From: Fragilaria crotonensis
Taxonomy: Eukaryota > Bacillariophyta > Fragilariophyceae > Fragilariales > Fragilariaceae
NCBI GenBank assembly: GCA_022925895.1
Contig: JAKSYS010000645.1
Span: 1-35,834 of the forward strand
Length of the DNA: 35,834 nt
Reading direction: 5' to 3'
The position numbers and the translations under genes were made by a program. A model generated the notes under the pieces. The model was not told the DNA's origin and made no database searches. It saw only the letters and a list, made by a program, of their open reading frames with translations. Shown here piece after piece: positions 1 through 10,115 of this stretch; the first letter of the stretch is position 1, and every line of letters begins with the position of its first letter.

Positions 1-85
1 CAGAATTTTTACTCAGGTCAAAGTACGAACGCCTACGAGAATTTCTAGTACCTTTTCTACGGCCAAGAAGAGCACAACAAACAAC

Positions 86-706
86 ATGAAGGAGGGGGTC
101 TCCGAGCCCTCTCACCTCCGTTCTCCTCCTGACTCACTCCTCATCAACAGCAAACAACAGTCAAGCAATAAGGCATTGAAGAAGAAGCAGAAGATCGAAA
201 GAAAAGTTCGAAGGTTTGATGACACCTTTTTGCAGCCATGGTCCGTGTCCTACATGCAAACCCAGTATTCTTTCTACGATGTGAAAAATTCCTCGATCTT
301 GTTTCCTCCGTATGCTCGCATGATCCATGAACCTCCAGTGTTTTTCCCGACGACAGATTATTACTCTACAGTGCAAACTCCTACCGTGGACGTACAACCT
401 TCTACTGTTCCTTTTACTACCGTGCAATCTATTCCTACCGTGAAAACTACTACTACCGTGAAAACTACTACCGTGAAAACTACTACCGTGAAAACTACTA
501 CCGTGCAACCCATTACCACGGTGAAAACTGCAACAGTGCAATCTACAACTACTACCGAGATGCAATCCACAACTGTCATCGGACAGTCCCGAGAGATACC
601 TTGTGATTCCAAGTTTAGTTTTTTCCCCCATTACAGCCATCCGCCATACACTGGATGCCTGGAGAGAATAGATGTGGGATGTGTCTTTCTTATGTCTCTT
701 TGCTGA
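86..706 (+). CDS. hypothetical Thr/Val-rich low-complexity protein
   Basis: A 206-codon open frame starts at an ATG in a good context (caacATG) and ends at TGA. I do not recognise it. The N-terminal ~55 residues are basic (a KKKQKIERKVRR-like stretch). The middle is built from TTTVK units encoded by a 15-bp tandem repeat. The C-terminus has a few aromatic residues and three cysteines. No signal peptide or membrane segment is evident. The opposite strand is also open over 161-712, but there the same repeat gives HGSSF units, so simple-repeat DNA alone could hold both frames open. The plus frame is preferred for its start context and because it covers more of the region. It could equally be noncoding minisatellite DNA. 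Confidence 0.3.
   Translation: MKEGVSEPSHLRSPPDSLLINSKQQSSNKALKKKQKIERKVRRFDDTFLQPWSVSYMQTQYSFYDVKNSSILFPPYARMIHEPPVFFPTTDYYSTVQTPTVDVQPSTVPFTTVQSIPTVKTTTTVKTTTVKTTTVKTTTVQPITTVKTATVQSTTTTEMQSTTVIGQSREIPCDSKFSFFPHYSHPPYTGCLERIDVGCVFLMSLC
435..509 (+). repeat. 15-bp tandem repeat (ctaccgtgaaaacta)
   Basis: About four near-perfect units of a 15-bp repeat, one carrying an extra 3-bp cta, followed by degenerate units to about 560. The unit length is a multiple of three, so copy-number change would keep the surrounding frame open. Confidence 0.85.
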
Positions 707-759
707 GGTCATAAGGTAGCTTACAAATTACTTGACAGTACCCGCACAGAGTACTGTTA

Positions 760-832
760 AGTCGTGTGAGTCGATTCTTCTTGTCAGTGAGGATAGCGGC
801 AGCACGTAAAACGATTTTAGATTTTTTTTTTA
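760..832 (+). mobile_element. LINE3: 5'-truncated 3' end of a non-LTR retrotransposon
   Basis: The plus strand here reads gtcgtgtgagtcga, then gcggcagcacgtaaaa, then a T-rich tail. The same order of motifs ends LINE1 and LINE2 when each is read on its sense strand. Only about 73 bp remain, with no coding sequence, as expected of a dead-on-arrival 5'-truncated insertion. It faces LINE1 tail to tail, which creates the apparent 108-bp hairpin at 793-900. The left boundary is approximate and no duplication was identified for it. Confidence 0.65.
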
Positions 833-835
833 TTG

Positions 836-853
836 TAGTACCAGGTACTAGTA
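836..853. repeat. LINE1 target-site duplication, 3' side
   Basis: The 18-bp sequence tagtaccaggtactagta recurs exactly at 8866-8883 in the same orientation, bracketing LINE1. Its first 15 bp are an odd-length palindrome (tagtacc-a-ggtacta). Confidence 0.85.
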
Positions 854-991
854 AAAAAAAAAAAAAAAAACCTCAAATCTAGTTTACGTGCTGCCGCTAT
901 GCCCATAACGAAAAAGACATTCGACTCGCACGGGTAGGCACTATACTGGGGAGTATAGCAGCCACCGTCGCTGAAACTCCGGGTACCCGAC

Positions 992-3900
992 TTATCCATG
1001 TACAAAGTACTCCCGAATAGATCTCATTCCGCTTAATGCTCGCTGTTTCACTCTTCTGTAACTTTCCCGGAAGATGGGAGTATTGATAGATAGCCAATTC
1101 TTCGTAACGCTAAGAGCGTGTTGATCATGACTGCTGGGATCTCGATGCAACAATCGTTGGACGTGACTTTCGTACATGTTTCGATGACGATATATGTTGG
1201 CGAGTTGATACCGAACTTCACGTTTCGTCGCTTCCGTTCGGGACCGCTCATCATGTCCGTGGACCTCCTGGTTTCTCGTCTTCCAAAGCGTGAACCAGTG
1301 CTGCCAGCATAGCTGGATGATTTTGGCCAGCCACTTCGCACCCGCTTGAGAGAGGTCATCACTACTCTCAACATCGCATTGGGAAAGGTATCGTTGTTGA
1401 TGATGGCCCCATTCTTTGCAAAATCTTCCCAGAAATAACTGGTCCCAACCGATGTGGTTCTGTTGGTTCACTAGAGATCTCAATGTGGGGTGATAAGCCT
1501 CTGGAGTTACCATCACTGCAGTCTCTGGCCGAGAATTGAACCACAGACGGATGCCATCTAACATCAGTGCGCTCAACCGTGGTGACGTATTGGTATGAAT
1601 ATGGTGGTCGCGCAGTGCGCTGAGAAATTCGGTACGCCATCGTTCACGTGAAGGATGCTCGCATCGAATAATATGGGCGAAGTCTTCGTGGGTGGAACCA
1701 CACAGCGGACATGTACGAGTACCACCGTCGAACTTGTTTGCCATCGCGTGGGTAGGTAACATGCGGTGGAGCAGTTTGACCAAGTGAGTGTGCGGGATCA
1801 TGGTCTTCTTTATAGCCAATGCGTGCGCACCCCAATGAATGGAATGGAGAGTGGAAGCATCCCAGCCATGTTTGCGGCGAATGTAGTCAAGTAAAGGTGT
1901 CGTGGTGGCCTCATGAAGCAACACTTCGGAGTACCGACTGGTGACTGTCCCGTCTGGAAGACATAAATGGGCTCTTGCCGCTGGAGACATGATGACGTGG
2001 CCGCGATATGCTCCAAATTCGCGATTGAAGAGACCAGCTTGCGTGTCTGCGTCCACATTAAGTTGTCCCAAGAGATCCAGAGAGTGATATGGAACTTTGT
2101 CATCCTGGTGGCCTTTTACATACTGAAGAGCGACGCGGGGCAGTTGTTTCAATGCCAATTGGATTTCAATGAGGATGTCCCAATCCGGTCTAAGACAGTC
2201 CAAAATAACCTCGCCACGGTCCAAATCAACGGGTACCTCCTGTTCCTGAGGATCATGATCGCCTTCTTGTAGAGTATCGAGAACACCTTGACTATCGGTG
2301 GCCAGTATTCCTATCCAGGGCTCATGCATGAAAGTGAATTCCTTTATGCGAAGCAGAAATCGAAGGAAAGAAAGCAAACCGTATGCCTCAGCACGGTAAG
2401 ACTTTGGTAATCTCCCGCGGGCTGGACCCATACCAAAAGCCAATCTCTCTCCCTGGAGAGTACTGAGAATCCATCCGAACGATCCATGACATTGCAGCTT
2501 CACGGATCCGTCGCTGACAGCTCGGAAGCCTGGTGTCAACTCGAGACATAACGTGAAGGGGTCGACATTTAAAGTGACATGACTCAAAAGTTCGGCTTCC
2601 CACGGATCTAAGGTACTTACAAATAATTCGAAAGTGGCCGATGCGGATGGGGCGCTAGGCATTGATCGGAAAGTCGACGACGGATTTCCATGGAGTTTCC
2701 AATATCCCTGAGTGTCGAAGGCGACTTCTGAGGAACTCGCGTACTCTGGTAACTGGGCGTATGTGCAGGGTCGTTTAGAAGTTGATGGCCGATATCTGTT
2801 ATGACCTGAGTGTCGATAGACTGCGTAGGTGTGGTGTTCATTGAGAACATACAGGGTTCCTCGATGCACATAAGCAAACGATTGAAACCGTCGCTTTGAG
2901 AGGGGTTGAGTCCACTCGCCCAACGCTTGAAAGAGTACTCCTTTCTCATCACTCCAAAGACGATTTGCCGATTTCCACAACTTCCATTCGATTTCTGACG
3001 GTCTATCTTGGTTGACCGTGTGCCAGCGTGTGCGATTACTCATTAATGACGGTTGTCCACACAACATACTCGGATCGAGCTCACAACCATTGGGCTTCGC
3101 TATATCTGATAACGTGACGGCCTGTAAGTATAAACGACAATAATTCAACTTCCGAATCTCGTTTGGAGTGTACCGGGCCGATTGGACTATCATGTCCATC
3201 AGATATATGTCATTTTCCCTTTGTGGTAACGGAACAAACGAGTCGTCGAGTTGAATAGATGCGGAGATTGAACCGAGGAATGTTCGAAGACTCCCAATCC
3301 ATTTAGCTTCCAGATGAGGAAGCGGTTCTTGAGTGCGTTCTAAAATTGGATATGACATACCGACAGACAATTGTGCCCATGCCATTGTATTCTGCAAGAG
3401 CTTACCCGTGGAAGACTGTGATCGCCAATGCCGAAGAAAATACATGGTCTGGGAAATGCCTTGCTGAACGATGAGATGGCGGAAGTCTGCTCCTCCCAAG
3501 TCCTTGGGTCCGTACAACACTTCTGTCTTTGTGTTCCGATTAAAGCCACATTTTGCTGTTATAATGGACATTGCCTTCCCTTGGATATGCTTTAACTGCG
3601 ACTGTGAAAGAAACGAGCTCGTCAATGGATATACAACAGCTGGAATATAACAGGAGCGGTAAAATGTCCATGCCTCGTCGCGAGTGAAATGGTTACTCCA
3701 AAGAAACGCAGTGATGTCGTCACTTTTTGCTTTCAATTGTCGGAATTGCATTTTTTGCAACCCCATTGGCTCCTTATAATGTCCCAAAGTTTTATGGGCT
3801 ACTGACGGAGGCAAGTATTCTAATACTTGCTCCTGACCTGTGAATGGATCGAGGATGTGCAAAGGAGGTATCTCTCGGGAGATATTAGATAAGACGGAGC

Positions 3901-6900
3901 TCCTTGACTGGAAAACTTCCAGAATGCGACGTGATAAGAACATTTGGTCAACTCGAGTGCTCCCCCTGTTGCATGCAGCAATTCGGACCATGCTATGGCG
4001 TTGGTGCGAGCTTTTTCGATTAAGGCTTGAAGTGTTTCGGGAGACTCGTGGTCAAAGAACGAATTAACTTGTCCGTTGCTGTCGTCCACGAAACCAATCA
4101 TTGAGACTTGGTTTCGGTTCGTCCAATCCGGATTACAATACTGGGCGGGAGACGCTCGAAGGTCATAGCAATCGAAGAGCAAACTTGACAAAAAGCACCA
4201 TATCATCGGAGAATTGCCGCTACCTTGTCCGGTGCCATAGATAGGCATATCAACTGAATGAGAGTATGATGAATCGGACATTCCAAGTTCGGTCCGGATA
4301 TGGTACTTTGCTTTGTTGAGAGTTGTTGCGTTCGCTTGAGTGACTTCTTTTGCTACGCCGAATCTACGGCTTGCGAGCATGGCCAAATTCGGGATTATCC
4401 GGTCATAACATGCGGTTGCATCATAGTTTGTCTGAAGAAACATGCGGCGGCTGAGTCTTGAAATTTCGAATTGTAATTCTTCAATCATGACTGGATCCAC
4501 TGCATTACGTCGCGGCCTTGAGCCGAACTGACCTTCGTTGAGTTGTTTCAAAGCTTCGGATTGATATAACGCCACTCGCCACTTTATCCCCAACATGAGA
4601 TTGAAATCAGCTTCATAAATGTGTATGACTCTAGTGCGATGGATTTTAACATTCCCGGGATCCTTGAACAGAATGGTATTGGCGATGCATTGCCATCGTA
4701 GAAAGGAATACCCGCGTTCTAGTGCGTAATTCAACAAGGAGAGATGGAGTTCGAGCAAGGACCTCTGCATTTGGTCATACTCAGACTTGAGGTGGAGTAA
4801 CCGAATATGTTCTTGCGTCTCCGGATCATCGGGATTTTCTGAGTTGCCAAGTGGAGGAACATGAGAATACTTGTGATTCGCGAGTAAAGCTTTATAATGC
4901 CCAAGATGCATCCCAGACGGAGACGTTGTGGTTGACTCTCGCCAAGCTTTAAGTTTTCCTTGGAACTCCTCAAGGGAAACCGTTGGGTATGTCTCCATTG
5001 TCGCAATCTCATGTGTCATTTTGAGGTGCTGAATTAAGAGATGAAGTGATGCGTTGGCTTGAGGGTCAATTCTATACTGGCCAGCCAACAATTCGTCGGC
5101 CAACGATGTATCGCCGCAGAAACCCAAATCTGACGCCAGCGGGTCAATGGTGAATGGTGATCCATGTGCTTGACCAAAATGATGCCGATTTCGTTGCTGG
5201 AGATTTTCCACTATCTCTGACGGAATATCGATCGTCTGCCATTCGGTACACGTCTTGGGGTCAGCTGTCGGCGGACTTGGGATCTCGAGACGTGTAACTC
5301 CACGAGGCTGTCCTTGGTTGCGCGCTGCTTTTATCTTTTCACACACGCGTTTCACTTTTTCATTTCGCTTCAAACGACGAAGCAATCGCGCGTGATTCTT
5401 GTCAGCCTGTGCGAGGGAATCTTCTAACTCTTGGATTTTCGCATCTCTCTCTTGATCGCGTTGCTGAAAACTCTGGGCCACGATTTTTTCTATCTCGAGT
5501 TGAGTTTCCCGCATCATGGAATTGCATTGTTGTTTAGATGTGGGTAATTCCATCGTTTCGAGGCCATGGATCTCTGCGTCAGCCCTGATGATGTGTGAAT
5601 GTTCCAATCCAGTATTGTGCATTGTGAGCCATTTCTTCAGTATGACTTTCTTTCTGCGAGCTTTACTTAACGCCACAGACCACGCAGGTTCTCGGAAGGG
5701 CTTTATCCTTTGTTCCGCGTCGAGACTAGCTTTAAGAACATCAGAGTCCAACCTCTCCGCAAAGATGTGCCTTTCACCAGGAAGAAGTAATTGTTCAGCT
5801 CGTCGAAAAGCATTTCGATTCTGCAGGAAATCATATTTGAATTTGATGTACGCTGTTACTTGTTCGACGTTGTTGGACTTTAAGATTCGGAGCGCTGGAG
5901 ATGCCAGTTTTTGAGTCGTGTTCCCAAACAATAGATCGTTGTCCAGATCGAAGAAATAAGCTCGATGGTCAGTGGTGAAACGTTCATTGAACGCTTCATA
6001 GCCGCATTGGATGAGAGCGTGTGCCACGCGTCGGGTTGCGAGGCCATAATCTAGACATTTCTTACCGCGAGCGTACGTCGCTGGTGGTTTCTGGTGATGT
6101 CGAGCTTGCATGAGATTAATGAGGTGAAACTCGGCCGCGAGCTTGCTAATGCCGTCGCACTCAGAGCCGAACACTTCGTTAAAATCGCCGACGAGAAGAA
6201 TTTCGTTCCCTTGGGTGATGCACGTTTGAAGATAGGATCGAAGGTCCCGTTTAAATGCTTGCCGAGGAGGAAGAGAATCGTTTGCTTGTATAAGTAAACT
6301 TCGTTGTTGCGCTGTGGCGGTTGTGAGGCCTGTGTGGGGACTATCCGACACAACTTGATATGCAGAGATGACGGTGAGACTAACATTTCCAGAGCCTCGA
6401 AAAGTTTGACTTGTCCACCTTCCCCATCGGTCATATGTTTGGCTGGTGATTCGACCCGTCATGTCTCCGATAGCAATACTCATGGTTCCGCCTGGTTTAT
6501 AATTTGTGGTGAAGGGGATAGGAGATGTCCCCATGGCGATGCGAGAACGGCTCCAGTACTGACGCGTTGTATCATACAGTATACTTCTGACATTTGACCT
6601 GGTGGTGTCAAGATTATGTTCTTGACAACAAATGATATCAGCTGTAACCTCTTTTGCGATTTTGCATAGGTCGTCGAACCTGCCGCCGCGCCGATCGATC
6701 GACAACCCGTTGGTGTTAAGAGAGTATACTCTAGTAACATTGTGCCCTTTCTCGCTAAGTAGATCTCCCCACGGAACATTTTCTTTCCGATTCTCCACTG
6801 AGAGGACAGATGTGCTCCTGTTCGACGGATTATTGTGTTGTTCGGTTCGCTTTGAAAGTAACTTGTCCCATTCCGTTTGTGCGATTCGTAAACGCTGTTC

Positions 6901-7170
6901 ACGATTTAACTGCGGAGGAGGACTTAACGGAGGCGAGAACCGGTTTGTAGGTGCGGTAGGTTGAAGTACGTCTTGGGTGTGCGGAATGATATTACTGTCT
7001 TGTGAGCCAAATACCGAGGTAAGGGATCGTCGGGCATTTTCGGTAAATTCCATCACTCTTTCTATCGCTGGTTGTCTGATTCGATTTTTGTTATTGGTTT
7101 CGTACTGAGCTATTGGAGGGTTCGCCCTAGCTGCAGTAATGGAGGGGTGACTAGTATTGGTACTAATCAT
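992..7170 (-). pseudogene. LINE1 ORF2 polyprotein: APE endonuclease, RT, RNase H, CCHC (one frameshift)
   Basis: The first open part (7170 to 3820, 1116 residues) has an APE/EEP endonuclease at about residues 147-390 with an NTNG motif, CCQEHN, GDFNE, a LDYGLA segment and a terminal TDHRAY. A reverse transcriptase follows, with YDATACYDRI near 916, GTGQGSGNSP and the catalytic FVDD near 1027. The second open part (to 992) holds RNase H: SDGS, YRAEAYG, ATDSQG and VDAD supply the D-E-D-D set, with a KGHQDD loop. A C-x2-C-x8-H-x3-C finger lies near the C-terminus. Comparison with LINE2 places one base loss near 3845, between the SIH segment and QEQ. The ORF2 ATG overlaps the ORF1 stop in ATGATTAG. 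Its role is target nicking and reverse transcription. As assembled, RNase H is separated from RT. Confidence 0.88.
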
Positions 7171-8854
7171 TTTTAGATTGGGGGGAATAATCGTCCCACG
7201 CAGTGAGGCGATCGTCGTCCATTGGCGCTAACTCATTGGTGTCTTCTTCGACACTCGAGGGAGCGGAATATTGTTGGGATCTCTTGTGTTTACGAGGCGT
7301 GTCCTTCCGGTCGATGCGTTTGCCCGATTGATGTGATCCATCATCGTGGTGAGCTGAATTGTCGGTTAAGAGTTGAACTTGCTTGCACAATTCGACTATC
7401 ATCGCTTCCAATGTCGCGATTTTTGTACTGAGCTCCTCATGATGTATATCGCGAGTTTGTTCGGGTTCAGTCATACCAGATACTTGGTCCGAAACTGTTG
7501 CGGCTGCGTACGATTCGAATGTCTTACCGAGGGGACGCGTTGGTGGGGACTGCACCGTGGACTGGTTTATGGATGGAGTGCTGCGCTGCTCCCACATACC
7601 GTCTAGATCTTGTTCATCTGAATCCGCCATTATTCCCATGTTTGATACACTAAAGGTCATGAAACTTTTCGTCGACGTAGTCATCCACGAATTATCTCCG
7701 CTTGAAAAGCCGTCCGATCTGGGGTTGCCGACTTCTGGTGGACCATCAAAGCGTCCAGGCTGTGGTTTTGCGTCTTCAGGAACGGCTTCGCGAAACCAAT
7801 TGTCGAAACGTTTCTTTAGGGACTCTCGTACGCCTTTTTCCGCCTGTTTGTCGACTAAGACATAAAACTTCCCGTTCTCAGACACCTTTCTTGTCGGGAT
7901 GACATCATAAACTCCAGAAATAGACCGAATCCGATCCGACAAGTAGTACATTGCGTCAACTCCGAGATGGTTGATCATGATGACATGTTGATTGGCGAGC
8001 GTATGATTTTGATAACGGATTGCACCTTGAAAAGCTTCAGGATTTCTTCGACGCATCTGAAAAGCAACGTATTCTTTCGTTTCTTTAGTGACATCCTTGA
8101 TGATGGAAATTAGCTGCGGAACTGAATTTGTTGGAACTTCTACAGTGAACGCTTGGGTCGAGGATGTGCGTCCTTGGTGAGAAATTTTGTGACTCTTCAA
8201 TACCATTTGGAACTTTGGCACTTTAGCTTTTGGTTGAGCTTTGCAGAGACGGGCTCGGAATGACGTGGTAACACGCTCGGGTGTGTAAAATTTGGGATTG
8301 AATCCGGTAACAAATCCGATTTGTTGGACATCCCATTCATGTTCGTCCCACATATGTTCCCTTAGGTAACAATTGTGTTCGGTCAAGAGTTGGAATGCTT
8401 CAGAATGTCGTTTGAGCTGACTAAACGGCACACGAGTAAGAATACGGTGAACGATGATAACCGCTGTCTTAGGGCTACCAGAGGGAGTAAATCCCATTGG
8501 TTTCTGATGAACTTTGAACTGGCGGTCGTACGAAGTTCCTTTCGCAGCAGTTGGATTCGTGTCAATGTTGAGCACAGGTTTGTTGTTGTTGTTGATAAAC
8601 TTCACATCGGTGCCGAACGTAGACGAAATGGTGCGTAACCACTTTAGATGAACTTCCGATGGAGCAATGCTATCAATACGCGAGCGATCAGCAGGCGCGA
8701 AATAAAAACGGATCGTTTTGGACATAAGTTCATGATCACTGTCCGGATTTCGATGACCCACCGGTGGAGTAGCGACAGACAAGTCGTCTTCCACATCTGG
8801 GTTGCGGGTTGGATCACAACCAACGCTGGAAATGGGGAAGGACTGCGTCGTCAT
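7163..8854 (-). CDS. LINE1 ORF1 protein, 563 aa, RNA-binding/scaffold type
   Basis: This is an intact frame from the ATG at 8854 (MTTQSFP...). The frame stays open 23 codons further upstream, but that part lies in the duplication and host flank and has only a GTG, so it is not part of the gene. The protein has no CCHC knuckle. A conserved block of roughly 370 residues (from KTIRFYF through HRILTRVP, QIGFVTGFNP, NHLGVDAMYYLSDRI to FYVLVDKQ) is shared with LINE2 ORF1. A Ser/Thr/Pro-rich linker follows, then a short coiled-coil-like stretch (ELSTKIATLEAMIVELCKQ) and a charged tail. By analogy with other LINE ORF1 proteins it probably binds the element RNA; that is inference. It ends at TAG in the ATGATTAG overlap that also starts ORF2. 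Confidence 0.85.
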   Translation of the reverse strand: MTTQSFPISSVGCDPTRNPDVEDDLSVATPPVGHRNPDSDHELMSKTIRFYFAPADRSRIDSIAPSEVHLKWLRTISSTFGTDVKFINNNNKPVLNIDTNPTAAKGTSYDRQFKVHQKPMGFTPSGSPKTAVIIVHRILTRVPFSQLKRHSEAFQLLTEHNCYLREHMWDEHEWDVQQIGFVTGFNPKFYTPERVTTSFRARLCKAQPKAKVPKFQMVLKSHKISHQGRTSSTQAFTVEVPTNSVPQLISIIKDVTKETKEYVAFQMRRRNPEAFQGAIRYQNHTLANQHVIMINHLGVDAMYYLSDRIRSISGVYDVIPTRKVSENGKFYVLVDKQAEKGVRESLKKRFDNWFREAVPEDAKPQPGRFDGPPEVGNPRSDGFSSGDNSWMTTSTKSFMTFSVSNMGIMADSDEQDLDGMWEQRSTPSINQSTVQSPPTRPLGKTFESYAAATVSDQVSGMTEPEQTRDIHHEELSTKIATLEAMIVELCKQVQLLTDNSAHHDDGSHQSGKRIDRKDTPRKHKRSQQYSAPSSVEEDTNELAPMDDDRLTAWDDYSPQSKND

Positions 8855-8865
8855 TGTCGGGTTTT

Positions 8866-8883
8866 TAGTACCAGGTACTAGTA
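8866..8883. repeat. LINE1 target-site duplication, 5' side
   Basis: Exact 18-bp copy of 836-853, immediately upstream of the LINE1 leader on the sense strand. Confidence 0.85.
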
Positions 8884-9228
8884 GTAGTACCCTGTAGTAC
8901 AAATCTTGGCGCGCACCTGTCACAATGATGACTTATTGATGTTGACTATTGTCACACTCATTCCTCTGCATTTGATGCAGCATATGCCGTATGCAGTATG
9001 CAGTCATCTGAATGCTAATCGCTGAATCTCAGAGTACAACCAGGAGCCAGGCAGAGACAAGATCATGACGAAGAAAAAGGCGCCGTTCATTACCGTGGCA
9101 TGCCGTGTGTTGTGTTGAATGTCATCCATGATTCTTTGCAATCATCGCTGTGCATACTATGATACATACTCCGAGTACTACATATAATGTACCCCTGAAC
9201 AGCCTAGTAGGGTCTACCGCGCGGGAGA

Positions 9229-9865
9229 TTGGGGACCCCGAATGGAGCAGATTATGAGACATCCGTGCCATCAAGAACGCAAGCAAACGCAACTCACGGC
9301 GAACAAACAAAATTGCCGGTTTCGTTTGGAAGGTGTTCTGCTACGACTCCTTGTAGCGTCCCACCAGATATGGTTGGACATGGTGCAGGTCTCCTTCTCC
9401 ACGGACAATATCCTGTTGGAGCGTGGAGCGCTAAGGACAGCGTTCACGAGAAACTGCGCCTTGAATCTTACGCAGCGGAATAGATCGGTGTCATTGTCGA
9501 TGAGGGGCTGGAGCGGATGACACTCGACACTATCCTTGTCAGGTTGTGCGTTGTGCGCCGTTTAGCGGAAGTGACGCCCGATGGATTCTCCACGCCATTC
9601 GTGACTTTCTCATCACATCATCTTCAGAGATCGTTTCCTCGTGCTGTTTTGCTGAAGAGATGCCCATCGACATGCCAAGGACTGAAGGACCGTCCACACC
9701 ATTCGTGATTTTCTCATTGCATCATCGCAGGAGATAACGGCAGCCAATCGTTTTCTCCAGGAGGATCTCTACTGTGTTGACGCCAAGTACAAGCTGAAGC
9801 ACCAAACCATTTTTGTCACGATCCGTCAAATGTGGAGTGTGCACTCACGTAATCGAAGTATCTAG
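9229..9865 (+). pseudogene. unidentified decayed coding remnant with an internal duplication
   Basis: The stretch 8884-10115 has no intact gene. Within it the plus strand keeps patches of coding-like sequence. A frame from 9229 runs to TAG at 9481-9483 and continues in the same frame (IGVIVDEGLERMTLDTI). After a frame change there are two similar segments, LHAIRDFLITSSSEI (around 9590-9635) and VHTIRDFLIASSQEI (around 9690-9737). The second runs on to a stop at 9863-9865. The duplicated ~45 bp are about 103 bp apart. I do not recognise the family. The pattern could also be chance in GC-balanced DNA. Confidence 0.3.
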
Positions 9866-10115
9866 TAGACATCGTCCTTCCTCGTCAAATCTGTTGAAGG
9901 CATTGACACTGTCTCAGTCGTTTGCGCTACTGTTGACTTTTCTTAAACTCGCATTTGGCAATGGGCGTCGACTTGTACTTTAACGCTCCTTTTGTACTTG
10001 CACGTTCACATGAATGAAATGAATAATTAGAATAGAACACATGCATATACTATAGGGCGCCAGGCTATTCTCGGGCAAACATGATGGGCATACAACTGGA
10101 GTACTACCGGCAGTA

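Larger units (their letters stand above)
854..8865 (-). mobile_element. LINE1: near-complete non-LTR (APE-type) retrotransposon
   Basis: An 8.0-kb element on the minus strand, defined by the exact 18-bp duplication on both sides. In sense order it has a leader of only about 11 bp, ORF1 (7163-8854), ORF2 with APE endonuclease, reverse transcriptase, RNase H and a CCHC finger (992-7170), and a 138-bp 3' UTR ending in gcggcagcacgtaaa, about 20 bp of spacer and a run of 18 T on the sense strand. The very short leader suggests slight 5' truncation. One frameshift lies in ORF2 near 3845. The perfect duplication points to a recent insertion. Confidence 0.92.

Noticed and set aside
161-712. Minus-strand 183-residue protein
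   Set aside because: It is kept open by the same 15-bp repeat, and its HGSSF units mirror the plus frame.
793-900. Fold-back or MITE-like hairpin
   Set aside because: Each arm is the 3' end of a LINE in its own orientation, so the inverted repeat is a by-product of tail-to-tail insertion.
3820-3991. Programmed frameshift between RT and RNase H in LINE1 ORF2
   Set aside because: No slippery heptamer was seen, and LINE2 reads through this point in one frame.
8855-8923. Longer LINE1 ORF1 starting 23 codons upstream
   Set aside because: The extra codons begin at GTG and lie in the target-site duplication and host flank outside the element.
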